A stretch of DNA of 6,263 nt from Planctomycetaceae bacterium (GCA_019232645.1 JAFANO010000579.1:1-6263), one strand, 5' to 3'; shown: positions 1 through 5,344, numbered from the stretch's first letter. Numbers and translations: made by a program. Notes: generated from the sequence alone by a model not told the origin.

Positions 1-1
1 G

Positions 2-61
2 GCGGATAGGCTCCGGCAACGGAAGGCCGATGTTGCGAACAATCCGCTTCCACCTCGATGA
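2..61 (+). CDS. possible C-terminal end of a small upstream protein (antitoxin-like, partial)
   Basis: An open frame enters from the left edge and ends at a TGA at 59-61, giving a short basic, charged tail (ADRLRQRKADVANNPLPPR). It overlaps the start of the DUF5615-like gene by about 30 bases. DUF433 antitoxins usually sit directly upstream of DUF5615 toxins with a short overlap, and an ADRLRQRKA-type tail would fit one. This is inference from gene order: only 19 residues are visible and they carry no diagnostic motif. The frame could equally be chance. Confidence 0.25.
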   Translation, partial: ADRLRQRKADVANNPLPPR

Positions 62-236
62 GAACTGCCCGACCGCGATTGCCGAGGGCTTGAGACGCCG
101 CGGCATCGACGTGACGACCACGCCGGAGGCAGGCCTCATCGGTGCGACCGACGAGGAGCAGACCGCCCACGCCCGCGACTGGGTGACTTGGGGGCCGTGG
201 AGAGTCATCGTTGGAAGCATACCTGCAATCCGGTAG
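30..236 (+). pseudogene. truncated DUF5615 (PIN-like) toxin gene
   Basis: The first ~50 residues match the N-terminal half of DUF5615 proteins, the PIN-like putative RNase partners of DUF433 antitoxins. The FHLDEN motif (residues 7-12) carries the first acidic cluster. A helix (AIAEGLRRRGIDV) follows, then the family signature EAGLIGATDEEQ (residues 33-44) and AHARD. After that the resemblance stops. RVIV at residues 58-61 resembles the next strand, but the expected following TxDxDF segment is missing and the frame ends at a TAG after 68 residues, against roughly 110-120 in the family. The second half of the active site is therefore absent and the product should be inactive. The ATG at 30 gives the family's normal N-terminus. 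The break lies just before the repeat-rich stretch at 291-398, suggesting a deletion or insertion scar. Confidence 0.6.
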
Positions 237-290
237 AGTCAGCAAAATCCCAACACAACTGTGGAAAGTGTTCAGCCGGGCCCAGACAAA

Positions 291-323
291 CCAAGGAAGC
301 CCGCGGTGAGCGGGCTTCCTTGG
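291..323. terminator. 14-bp perfect hairpin, terminator-like
   Basis: CCAAGGAAGCCCGC (291-304) and GCGGGCTTCCTTGG (310-323) are exact reverse complements around a GGTGA loop. The stem is long and GC-rich, as in an intrinsic terminator, but no T-run follows on the + strand and only TTT follows on the minus strand. It sits downstream of the truncated DUF5615 gene and upstream of the toxin-antitoxin promoter, so it could insulate the two. It could also be one copy of a dispersed intergenic repeat. Confidence 0.5.
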
Positions 324-331
324 GGACTGCC

Positions 332-398
332 TGCAAGCCGCCGGGCTTTAGCCCGAGCGGAGCGTCACCGTTACGGGCTACCGGAGCCCTGGCTTGCA
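332..398. repeat. REP-like imperfect palindrome
   Basis: An outer inverted repeat TGCAAGCC (332-339) and GGCTTGCA (391-398) encloses a second hairpin, CGGGCT-TT-AGCCCG (342-355), and further arms such as ACGGGCTACCGG (373-384). The nested palindrome, about 67 bp long, has the build of a REP or short intergenic mobile repeat. It lies directly after the 14-bp hairpin. Only one copy is in the window, so its repeated nature is inferred. Its right arm runs into the predicted -35 of the antitoxin promoter. Confidence 0.4.
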
Positions 399-422
399 TT
401 TGTCAGACAACAAGCGTACAAT
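394..422 (+). promoter_or_regulatory. predicted sigma70-type promoter of the toxin-antitoxin operon
   Basis: A -35-like TTGCAT (394-399) is followed by a 17-base spacer and a -10-like TACAAT (417-422, five of six consensus positions). This would start transcription near 429, leaving a leader of about 55 bases before the antitoxin ATG at 485. The -35 is weak, matching mainly at TTG. Support comes from the optimal spacing, a position directly upstream of an intact operon, and overlap with a pair of palindromes. Confidence 0.4.
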
Positions 423-430
423 GTCCGACA
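401..430. promoter_or_regulatory. candidate antitoxin operator: two TGTC-N-GACA palindromes 21 bp apart
   Basis: TGTCAGACA (401-409, extendable to the 11-bp TTGTC-A-GACAA at 400-410) and TGTCCGACA (422-430) share a 4-1-4 palindrome. Their starts are 21 bp apart, two helical turns, so both face the same side of the DNA. The first lies in the -35/-10 spacer and the second overlaps the end of the -10 box. Ribbon-helix-helix antitoxins normally bind short palindromes at their own promoter, often as several dimers on one face, so autoregulation by the downstream antitoxin is the natural inference. Confidence 0.45.
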
Positions 431-462
431 CGGAAGAAATGGAGGTTGTCGATTTTTCATAC

Positions 463-478
463 CCTCCCTCGCGGGAGG
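463..478 (+). promoter_or_regulatory. hairpin covering the antitoxin ribosome binding site
   Basis: CCTCCC (463-468) pairs perfectly with GGGAGG (473-478) around a TCGC loop. The right arm is the Shine-Dalgarno of the antitoxin, GGGAGGAG before the ATG at 485. In mRNA the stem would sequester the binding site and could damp or condition translation. It may also be a third protein-binding palindrome. The structure is seen directly; its role is inferred. Confidence 0.4.
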
Positions 479-484
479 AGGCGG

Positions 485-745
485 ATGAATCCCATGACTC
501 GAATCGCTGTTCGCGTCACTGATCAGGTAAAAGACTTGCTGCAAGCTGAGGCCCGCGCACGTGGGGTCAAGCCCTCCGACGTGGTCCGGGAGGCCATCGG
601 GGAGTATCTCCGGGACCGGCCGAAACGCGAGACCGTGCTGGACCGATTGAATCAGCTCGGGATCGTCGGGTTCGCCAAGGACCTCCCGCCCGACTATAGC
701 ACCAACAAAGACTACATGAAGGGGTTCGGATGTGATCCTCGTTGA
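485..745 (+). CDS. ribbon-helix-helix (CopG/Arc-type) antitoxin
   Basis: This 86-residue protein is the probable antitoxin of the PIN toxin that follows. Residues 5-11 (TRIAVRV) form the DNA-binding beta strand, residues 13-26 helix A, a G-V-K-P-S turn follows (27-31), and residues 32-44 (DVVREAIGEYLRD) form helix B. This is a standard ribbon-helix-helix fold that dimerises and binds operator DNA. The C-terminal tail (residues 58-82, with LPPDYSTNKDYMKGFG) is the kind of extended segment that wraps the PIN toxin active site. The ATG at 485 is preferred over the in-frame ATG at 494 because GGGAGGAG lies at proper spacing. The stop overlaps the toxin start by 14 bases, implying one transcript and coupled translation. 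The operon is probably self-repressed through the palindromes at 401-430. The family call rests on fold pattern and context. Confidence 0.85.
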   Translation: MNPMTRIAVRVTDQVKDLLQAEARARGVKPSDVVREAIGEYLRDRPKRETVLDRLNQLGIVGFAKDLPPDYSTNKDYMKGFGCDPR

Positions 746-1154
746 CACCGGACCCCTGGTCGCCATCTTCAACGCCCGCGACGAACGACATGACGCCTGC
801 ATCGAGACGATCGCTGCACTGAGGCCCCCACTCCGGACATGCTGGCCGGTCATCACGGAGACCGCGTACATGCTCGGAGGAGTGCCCGGGGCGATCACCC
901 GGCTTTTGGCCGGGGTCGAGGACGGGGCATTTGAGTTGTCGCAACTTGATGACGCCGCAGTCCCATGGATCTCGGCGTTTATGCAAAAATACGAATCAAT
1001 TAACGCACAACTCGCGGATGCATCGCTCTGCTACCTGGCGGAACGCGAGGATATCCGGACAATCTTCACGCTCGATCGGAGGGACTTCGGCGTCTATCGC
1101 CTGAAAGGAAATCGCAAGCTCAAGATCATCCCCGAAGCCCCTCACCCATCATGA
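732..1154 (+). CDS. PIN-domain toxin (VapC-like ribonuclease)
   Basis: This 140-residue PIN-domain protein is expected to be a Mg2+/Mn2+-dependent endoribonuclease that blocks translation when free of its antitoxin. All four acidic active-site residues are visible: D5 in ILVDTGPLVAIF, E43 in PVITETAYML, D96 in LADASLCYLA, and D115 in TLDRRDF. Length and motif order are normal, so it should be active. It starts at GTG 732, inside the end of the antitoxin frame, with AAGGGG about eight bases upstream. No ATG in this frame is usable at that point. The downstream half is AT-richer than its surroundings (27 G/C of 60 at 961-1020), in contrast to the peptidase genes (48 of 60 at 3961-4020), which fits horizontal acquisition. 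Its RNA target cannot be predicted. I avoid the symbol vapC because the partner is ribbon-helix-helix rather than a defined VapB. Confidence 0.88.
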   Translation: MILVDTGPLVAIFNARDERHDACIETIAALRPPLRTCWPVITETAYMLGGVPGAITRLLAGVEDGAFELSQLDDAAVPWISAFMQKYESINAQLADASLCYLAEREDIRTIFTLDRRDFGVYRLKGNRKLKIIPEAPHPS

Positions 1155-1418
1155 CCAAACACGCGACGATCCGCCTCAAGGGGCTCAAGTTCGCGACACC
1201 CATCGCAGCCGAGCTGGTCCGCCGCGACCGGCCTGCCTCCGGAGTGATTCCCCGAGCACTGCCCTTGGGGCTAGGGTGCGGGCGGCGGCGGAGCGGGCCA
1301 GAGCAGAGGCGATCAGGCCATGAGCAAGTTTGTGCGCAAAACTTGCCCAGGGCCGCGGGGCGACCGGACGCCGGAGACCAGGGTCCTGACGAGACAAGAT
1401 CGGCCTCGGACACGTGTC

Positions 1419-1471
1419 GTGGCCCGGTTTTGGGGACCGGTTTTTTCGCTCGATTCCGAAAACCGGGCCAC
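1419..1471. repeat. 13-bp perfect inverted repeat with 27-base spacer
   Basis: GTGGCCCGGTTTT (1419-1431) is the exact reverse complement of AAAACCGGGCCAC (1459-1471). The spacer contains the T6 tract and a shorter hairpin that shares the left arm, so the two foldings exclude each other. It lies 40 bases before the recombinase remnant. It may be a recombination site, a transposon-end remnant, or part of a terminator. Confidence 0.5.
1424..1446 (+). terminator. candidate intrinsic terminator of the toxin-antitoxin operon
   Basis: CCGGT (1424-1428) pairs with ACCGG (1436-1440), with possible G-U pairs extending into the loop, and is followed directly by TTTTTT (1441-1446). A short GC-rich stem followed by a T-run is the intrinsic terminator pattern. 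It lies about 270 bases after the toxin stop and reads in the + direction. The stem is only five Watson-Crick pairs, so the call is moderate. Confidence 0.4.
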
Positions 1472-1511
1472 TCCCGAGGAAGAGCAAACCCTACAAAACA
1501 AGTGGTCGGAC

Positions 1512-1985
1512 ATGAGGCATTCGGACCCGAAGCTCACTGCCAACGTCTATTGCGATCCGAAACTGCTGGACGTGCGCGGCGGCCTAGATTCGCTGCCGAG
1601 CCTGCCGCTGACACTCCCAGGTGGAGGACAAGAGCAAGCCAGGGCCACGGGGACGTACGGAGCCCCTGTCCAGGACTTCGTCGCCCCGGATGTTGCACTC
1701 CCTCCTGGCGACGAACGGGCATCGCTGGCAACCGCTGGCAATCCCTCGACCGAGGGATGTCTGCCGGACGGGACGGGCAAACCCATCGAGGACAACGGGT
1801 TTGGCGATCCCTGTGTCTCGCTGACGATCCCTGGCAAGGGAACGGATCATCACCCGATGCCCGGCCCGAACGGTCGTGCTCCTGCTATCTCGGCGGATGC
1901 ACATCGGTCGTCGGCCCGACCGAGACGATCGTCATCGGCAGCAGGGGCCAGCGGTCGAGGACCCGGCGGAGGTCGTCGAGCGTGA
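1512..1985 (+). pseudogene. C-terminal remnant of a tyrosine recombinase (phage-type integrase)
   Basis: From the ATG at 1512 the frame reads MRHSDPKLTANVYCDPKLLD, the last conserved block of tyrosine recombinases. MRHSD carries the catalytic His-box equivalent, and the Y in NVYCDP (codon 1548-1550) is the nucleophilic tyrosine. DVRGGLDSLPSLPL follows, as in integrase C-terminal tails. The catalytic domain upstream (first Arg, Lys, HxxR) and the N-terminal SAM-like domain are absent. The sequence just before 1512 shows no integrase similarity, so this is the 3' stub of a lost gene. The frame stays open to 1985 and overlaps the converging M16 gene by about 100 bases. Beyond roughly 1850 the translation is probably not ancestral integrase. 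An alternative is a tiny expressed ORF starting at 1512, but it could not be an active recombinase. Confidence 0.55.
1741..1758. repeat. 8-bp inverted repeat with 2-base centre
   Basis: ATCCCTCG (1741-1748) and CGAGGGAT (1751-1758) are exact reverse complements around AC. It lies inside the integrase relic, just after a near-tandem pair ATCGCTGGCA/ACCGCTGGCA (1721-1740). A smaller hairpin, TCCCT-GGCA-AGGGA (1828-1841), lies nearer the end of the peptidase gene on the other strand and might help end its transcription. Neither has a T-run. Confidence 0.3.
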
Positions 1986-3123
1986 CGCGGGAGAACTTCT
2001 CCAGCTCGTCGGCGATGGGGAGGTATTCGTGGCGGTACGTCCAGTGGAAGCCGAGCGAGACGAGGCGGCCCATCGGCCGCTCGCTCCGGAGCACCGAGCG
2101 GGCGAGGACCTTGTTCTGGGCCTGGGTCAGCTCCTGGACGGTCAGGTCATCGGCCAGCGCCTCGCGGTAGACCTCGGCGACCCGGCCGAGGTTGGCCTGG
2201 GTCGCGCCGGGCTCGCAGCTCAGGAAGGTGAAGTAGGCGCCTGCCTGGTTGTAGTCCTGGTACGTGGTCTCGACGCCGTCGGCGTAACCGGGGTCGATCA
2301 GGGCCCAGTAGAGCCGGGAGCCGGTGTGGTCGCCCAGGATGGTCGACAGGAGCTGCGCGACGTAGCGGTCGTCGCTCTCGAGCGGCGGGGCGTCGGCGAC
2401 GCCGATGATCGTCTGCTGCTGGTCGTCGCTGCGGAGCAGCGCCTGGAACGCGCCGGTGCCGCGCGGGGCGACCGCCTGGCGCGACGCCTCGCCCCCGGTC
2501 CAGTGGCCGCAGTGCGACCGGGCCAGCGCGACGACCTGGTCCCAGTCGGTCTTGCCCGCGAACGCCAGCACGATGTTGGCCGGGCTGTAGCGCCGGGCGA
2601 AGTAGTCGCGCATCTGCTCGACCTTCAGGCCGGAGATCGACTCGACCGTGCCCAGGATGCTCTGGCCCAACGGGTGCCGGCCGAAGTGCGCGGCCTTGGC
2701 GGCCTCGAAGGCCACCGACATCGGGTTGTCCAGATACATCCGGATCTCTTCGATGATCACCTTCTTCTCGGTGTCGAAGTCGACCTCGCGCAGCGTCGGC
2801 CGGAGGATGTCGGACAGGACGTCGAAGGCCTGGGGCAGATACTCGGGCAGGCAGGTGACGTGGTAGAACGTGTCCTCTTCCGACGTCTGGGCGTTGTGCT
2901 TGGCGCCGACGCGGTCGAAGTCGCGGTTGACCGCCAGGGCGTCGCGCCTCGGGGTCCCCTTGAAGACCATATGCTCCAGGAAGTGCGAGACCCCCGCGAC
3001 CTCCTTCGACTCGTCGCGGCTGCCGGTCTTGACGAAGAAGCCCGCGGCGACCGACCGCGCCTGGTCGTTCAGCTCGGCGATGATCTGGAGGCCGTTCTCC
3101 AGGACGGTGTGGTGGAATCGCAT
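1885..3123 (-). CDS. M16 family zinc metallopeptidase, catalytic subunit
   Basis: This 412-residue insulinase-type (M16B) peptidase is expected to degrade or process peptides inside a clamshell chamber using one Zn2+. The inverted zinc motif HFLEH is at residues 47-51 (H47, E50, H51). The third ligand is most likely E126 in KKVIIEEIRM, the expected ~75 residues further on. The N-terminus (HHTVLENGLQIIAE) and the block VGAKHNAQTSEEDTFYHV are typical of the family. In the C-terminal half, the segment that normally carries the substrate-binding R/Y pair reads SRLYWALIDPGYADG, so the pair is lost. The partner gene upstream retains it. The ATG at 3123 is the first start that gives a family-like N-terminus; AAGGAAGG lies rather far upstream (about 13 bases). 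It is the second gene of the pair, 80 bases after its partner. Length is normal and no break is seen. Confidence 0.92.
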   Translation of the reverse strand: MRFHHTVLENGLQIIAELNDQARSVAAGFFVKTGSRDESKEVAGVSHFLEHMVFKGTPRRDALAVNRDFDRVGAKHNAQTSEEDTFYHVTCLPEYLPQAFDVLSDILRPTLREVDFDTEKKVIIEEIRMYLDNPMSVAFEAAKAAHFGRHPLGQSILGTVESISGLKVEQMRDYFARRYSPANIVLAFAGKTDWDQVVALARSHCGHWTGGEASRQAVAPRGTGAFQALLRSDDQQQTIIGVADAPPLESDDRYVAQLLSTILGDHTGSRLYWALIDPGYADGVETTYQDYNQAGAYFTFLSCEPGATQANLGRVAEVYREALADDLTVQELTQAQNKVLARSVLRSERPMGRLVSLGFHWTYRHEYLPIADELEKFSRVTLDDLRRVLDRWPLLPMTIVSVGPTTDVHPPR

Positions 3124-3203
3124 GCGTTGGGGTTCGCCTTCCTTGAGGTGTTGGGGGACTCTCCCGGCTCGATGCCGATCCCGGCCGGCGCGACGCGGAC
3201 GCC

Positions 3204-4451
3204 TCACGCGGGGAAGGACAGGGCGTTCGGGCCGAGCGTCAGGATGGTCATGTCGGTCAGGTCCTGCGCCGCGGCGAAGGCGGTGACCGACGCGGGGGTC
3301 AGGGCGTCCAGCGCGGCGGAGATCTCGTCGAGCGAGCGGACGCGGCCCAGGTAATACCAGTCGGAGGCGAGCGCGGCGGAGCGGCTCATGCTCGACTCCT
3401 GCTGCATGATCAGCGCGCTCTTGAGGCCGGCGCGCATCGTCTCCAGCTCGTCCGGCTCGACGCCCGAGCGGCGGAGGCGGTCGATCTCGGCCAGGGTGAC
3501 GTCGAGCGTCTCCTGGGCGCGGTCGGCGGAGGTGCCGGCGTGGCAGAGGATCGCGGCGCGGTCGCGCTGACCCTCGTAGCTGGCGTAGACCGAGTAGCAG
3601 AGGCCGCGCTTCTCGCGGACCTCGGTGAAGAGCCTGGCGGACGAGTAGGCGCCGCCCAGGATCGTCTGCGTCGCGCGGGCGCGGTAGTAGTCCGGACTGG
3701 CGAAGGTGGCCGTCGGGTAGGCCAGCGCGATCTGGATCTGCTGCGTCTCGCGGAGGATGTGATCGCGGCGGGGGCCGGTCGCGCGCTCCTGGACGCTCGG
3801 GGCGGGGAGGGACGGCCAGTCGCCGAAGAGCCGGCCGACCACGTCGCGCAGCGCCGGCCAGTCGATCGCGCCGGCGACGCCCAGGATCGCGCCGTTGGGC
3901 CGGTAGGTCCGGCGGTAGAACCGCCGGATCTCGTCGGCCGAGAGCGCCGCGACCCCCTCGGGCGTCCCCGGCGCGGGGCGGCCCCACGGATCGGGGAAGT
4001 GGCGGCGGCGCAGCTCATAGATGACCTTGGTGCCGGGGTCGTCCTCCAGGCTCCGGAGGTTCTGCAAGGCCAGCGCCCGGATCGGCTCGACCTCCTCGTC
4101 GTCGAGGCGCGGCCGAAGCACGATGTCGGCGTACAACTCCAGCGCGGGGATGAGGTTGCGGCCGAGCGTAGCGGCCAGGAGGCCGGTGTGCAGGCCCTGG
4201 GCGCTCTCGCTGTGGTTGACGCCCAGGTTATCCAGCGCCGTCAGGAGCTCGTGGCTGTCGCGCTCCCCGGCCCCCCGCGTGATCCACTCCGAGAGCATCG
4301 CCGCCGCGCCGCCGCGATCGTCGGCCTCGTAGGCCGCGCCCGCCGGCAGCAACAACGTGAACGCCGCCGACTGGACCCCCGGCATCGACTCGGCCAGGAG
4401 CACCAGCCCGTTGGAGAATTCATGTTGCGCGATCGTTGAGTCTTCGGGCAC
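3204..4451 (-). CDS. M16 family peptidase-like protein, non-catalytic partner subunit
   Basis: This 415-residue M16 homologue lacks the zinc site. Where HxxEH should stand, the protein reads AMLSE (residues 51-55, in GGAAAMLSEWITRG), so both His and the catalytic Glu are replaced. It retains a perfect R/Y pair in VREKRGLCYSVYA (R279 and Y286, seven apart), the residues that bind substrate backbone in M16 enzymes. Pairing of an R/Y-only subunit with an HxxEH-only subunit is the known arrangement of heterodimeric M16B peptidases and of mitochondrial processing peptidase, so the two products probably form one enzyme. I chose the GTG at 4451 because GGAAGAGG lies about five bases upstream and the protein then starts just before HEFSNGLVLLAE. 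A GTG two codons earlier is possible. There is no signal peptide, so it is probably cytoplasmic. It is the first gene of the pair. Confidence 0.9.
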   Translation of the reverse strand: MPEDSTIAQHEFSNGLVLLAESMPGVQSAAFTLLLPAGAAYEADDRGGAAAMLSEWITRGAGERDSHELLTALDNLGVNHSESAQGLHTGLLAATLGRNLIPALELYADIVLRPRLDDEEVEPIRALALQNLRSLEDDPGTKVIYELRRRHFPDPWGRPAPGTPEGVAALSADEIRRFYRRTYRPNGAILGVAGAIDWPALRDVVGRLFGDWPSLPAPSVQERATGPRRDHILRETQQIQIALAYPTATFASPDYYRARATQTILGGAYSSARLFTEVREKRGLCYSVYASYEGQRDRAAILCHAGTSADRAQETLDVTLAEIDRLRRSGVEPDELETMRAGLKSALIMQQESSMSRSAALASDWYYLGRVRSLDEISAALDALTPASVTAFAAAQDLTDMTILTLGPNALSFPA

Positions 4452-4602
4452 GGCCACCTCTTCCTGCGTGCAGCGGGTTTCGTGTCGACAGTTGCGACGG
4501 GAATTTGACGATACCCGCGCCGGTCCTTCATGAAAACTCCCAAAATCCCAAATCTCATCCCCGGATCCCCGGCACACAGGTCCCTGATCGGACCGGAGGT
4601 CG

Positions 4603-4624
4603 CCGGCCCGTCCGCGAGGGCCGG
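4603..4624. terminator. GC hairpin between the acetyltransferase and M16 genes
   Basis: CCGGCCC (4603-4609) pairs with GGGCCGG (4618-4624) around eight bases. It lies in the 235-base gap downstream of the GNAT gene on the minus strand and has no T-run on either side. It may attenuate transcription between the genes or may be incidental in such GC-rich DNA. The rest of the gap shows no gene; the more A/T-rich patch at about 4529-4560 could house the M16 promoter, but no clear boxes are seen. Confidence 0.25.
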
Positions 4625-4686
4625 TCGCGACGCGCCCGCGCCCGGGATGGGGGCCTCCCTCGGAAGTGGAGGGCGTCTCGCCCGAT

Positions 4687-5217
4687 TCAGCCGTCGACCG
4701 CCTTGTAGAGCGTCTTGGCGCGGCGGAAGCCGACGGCCCGGTAGAGCAGGACGGCGCCGGAGTTCTCGGCGGTCACTTCGAGGTACGCCCGGCGCAAGCC
4801 GGCCTGGTAGAAGCCCTCGAGCGCCTTGCGGACCAGCGCGCGTCCGAGCCCGAGGCCGCGATAGGCGGGCACCACCCCCACGTTCTGGATCGCGCCGATC
4901 GGGCCGCGATCCATCACCCCCTGGACCGTGCCGCAGTAGCAGTCGGGGCTGGCGATCAGCCAGGTGGCCTGCGGCAGGAAGCCGGGCTTGCGGCGGATCT
5001 CGCGCATCAGCCGCTGGCAGCCGTGGCGATCGCCCAGGCAGGGGAAGACGCACGCGTCGATCTCGCCCCGGAAGCTCAGGTACTTGACCTCGGCGTGCTG
5101 GTCGATGAGCGACTCCTCCCACGCGACCCAGGCGAACCGAGGCGGTAGGGTGGCGGTGGCCGAGGAGCCGTCGAGGTCGATCTCCATCCGGAACCGCTTG
5201 TAATACGTGATCGCCAT
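4687..5217 (-). CDS. GNAT family N-acetyltransferase
   Basis: This 176-residue protein has the acetyl-CoA-binding motif A of the GNAT fold at residues 110-130 (IQNVGVVPAYRGLGLGRAL). The pyrophosphate-binding loop is RGLGLG (120-125). Motif B follows at 145-166 (YLEVTAENSGAVLLYRAVGF), with the usual N152 and Y159. It would transfer an acetyl group to an amine; the substrate is unknown. The N-terminal half contains a striking conserved-looking block, KYLSFRGEIDACVFPCLGD (45-63), and cysteines at 56, 60, 67, 93 and 95. The ATG at 5217 is chosen over an in-frame start at 5253 because GAGG lies about six bases upstream and the upstream codons give a basic, unstructured extension. It lies between NRAMP and M16 genes on the same strand, but the gaps (127 and 235 bases) do not force an operon. 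Confidence 0.85.
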   Translation of the reverse strand: MAITYYKRFRMEIDLDGSSATATLPPRFAWVAWEESLIDQHAEVKYLSFRGEIDACVFPCLGDRHGCQRLMREIRRKPGFLPQATWLIASPDCYCGTVQGVMDRGPIGAIQNVGVVPAYRGLGLGRALVRKALEGFYQAGLRRAYLEVTAENSGAVLLYRAVGFRRAKTLYKAVDG

Positions 5218-5256
5218 CGCGCCTCGACGGTCCGAACGCCGCCCCGCCCGCACCGA

Positions 5257-5262
5257 ATCATA
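5257..5262 (-). promoter_or_regulatory. possible -10 box for the acetyltransferase gene
   Basis: On the minus strand this reads TATGAT, five of six positions of the -10 consensus, 40 bases before the GNAT ATG. The hexamer 17 bases further upstream (AGGGTC) is not -35-like, so the promoter would be weak, activated, or not sigma70-type. The region 5218-5344 otherwise holds no gene; an A/T-rich patch (TTAAAAAATTG, 5290-5300) stands out in the GC-rich surroundings. Confidence 0.25.
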
Positions 5263-5344
5263 TTCATCCCAGGAGCATGGACCCTGATCTTAAAAAATTG
5301 TTCGGAGGAGCGTCAACGCGTGCGCGGGTCGTCGTCCTTCGGCC

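Larger units (their letters stand above)
1155..1511. other. non-coding or decayed stretch between toxin and recombinase relic
   Basis: No convincing gene is seen here. An ATG at 1151 overlaps the toxin stop as ATGA and opens a long frame, but beyond about 30 residues its product is arginine/serine-rich and runs into antisense of the peptidase gene, so I do not call it. The stretch contains an 8-bp hairpin (GCAAGTTT 1324-1331 with AAACTTGC 1339-1346), a 10-bp palindrome GACACGTGTC (1409-1418), and the terminator-like hairpin described separately. It is probably degraded mobile DNA. Confidence 0.45.

Noticed and set aside
371..898. Minus strand frame (175 codons) opposite the antitoxin and toxin
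   Set aside because: It has no domain, and the + strand genes in the same place have clear RHH and PIN motifs and ribosome binding sites.
1151..2170. Long + strand frame through the relic region into the M16 gene
   Set aside because: Beyond the first ~30 residues it is low-complexity Arg/Ser/Gly sequence. It crosses the integrase remnant in another frame and ends antisense to M16. Only the start is kept as a weak finding.
1876..3354. Long + strand frame (492 codons) rich in V, D, G, L and R
   Set aside because: It is the antisense shadow of the catalytic M16 gene, whose own frame has the HFLEH and EE motifs. Long antisense frames are expected in such GC-rich DNA.
3124..3987. Upstream in-frame extension of the catalytic M16 frame
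   Set aside because: The extension overlaps the partner M16 gene in another frame and is Arg/Pro-rich. The family N-terminus begins at the ATG at 3123.
3540..4439. Long + strand frame (299 codons) opposite the non-catalytic M16 gene
   Set aside because: It has shadow-like composition, no recognisable domain, and lies entirely antisense to a well-supported gene.
4530..5148. Overlapping + strand frames opposite the GNAT gene
   Set aside because: They are Arg/Ser/Gly-rich shadows in very GC-rich sequence; the minus strand GNAT motifs are clear.
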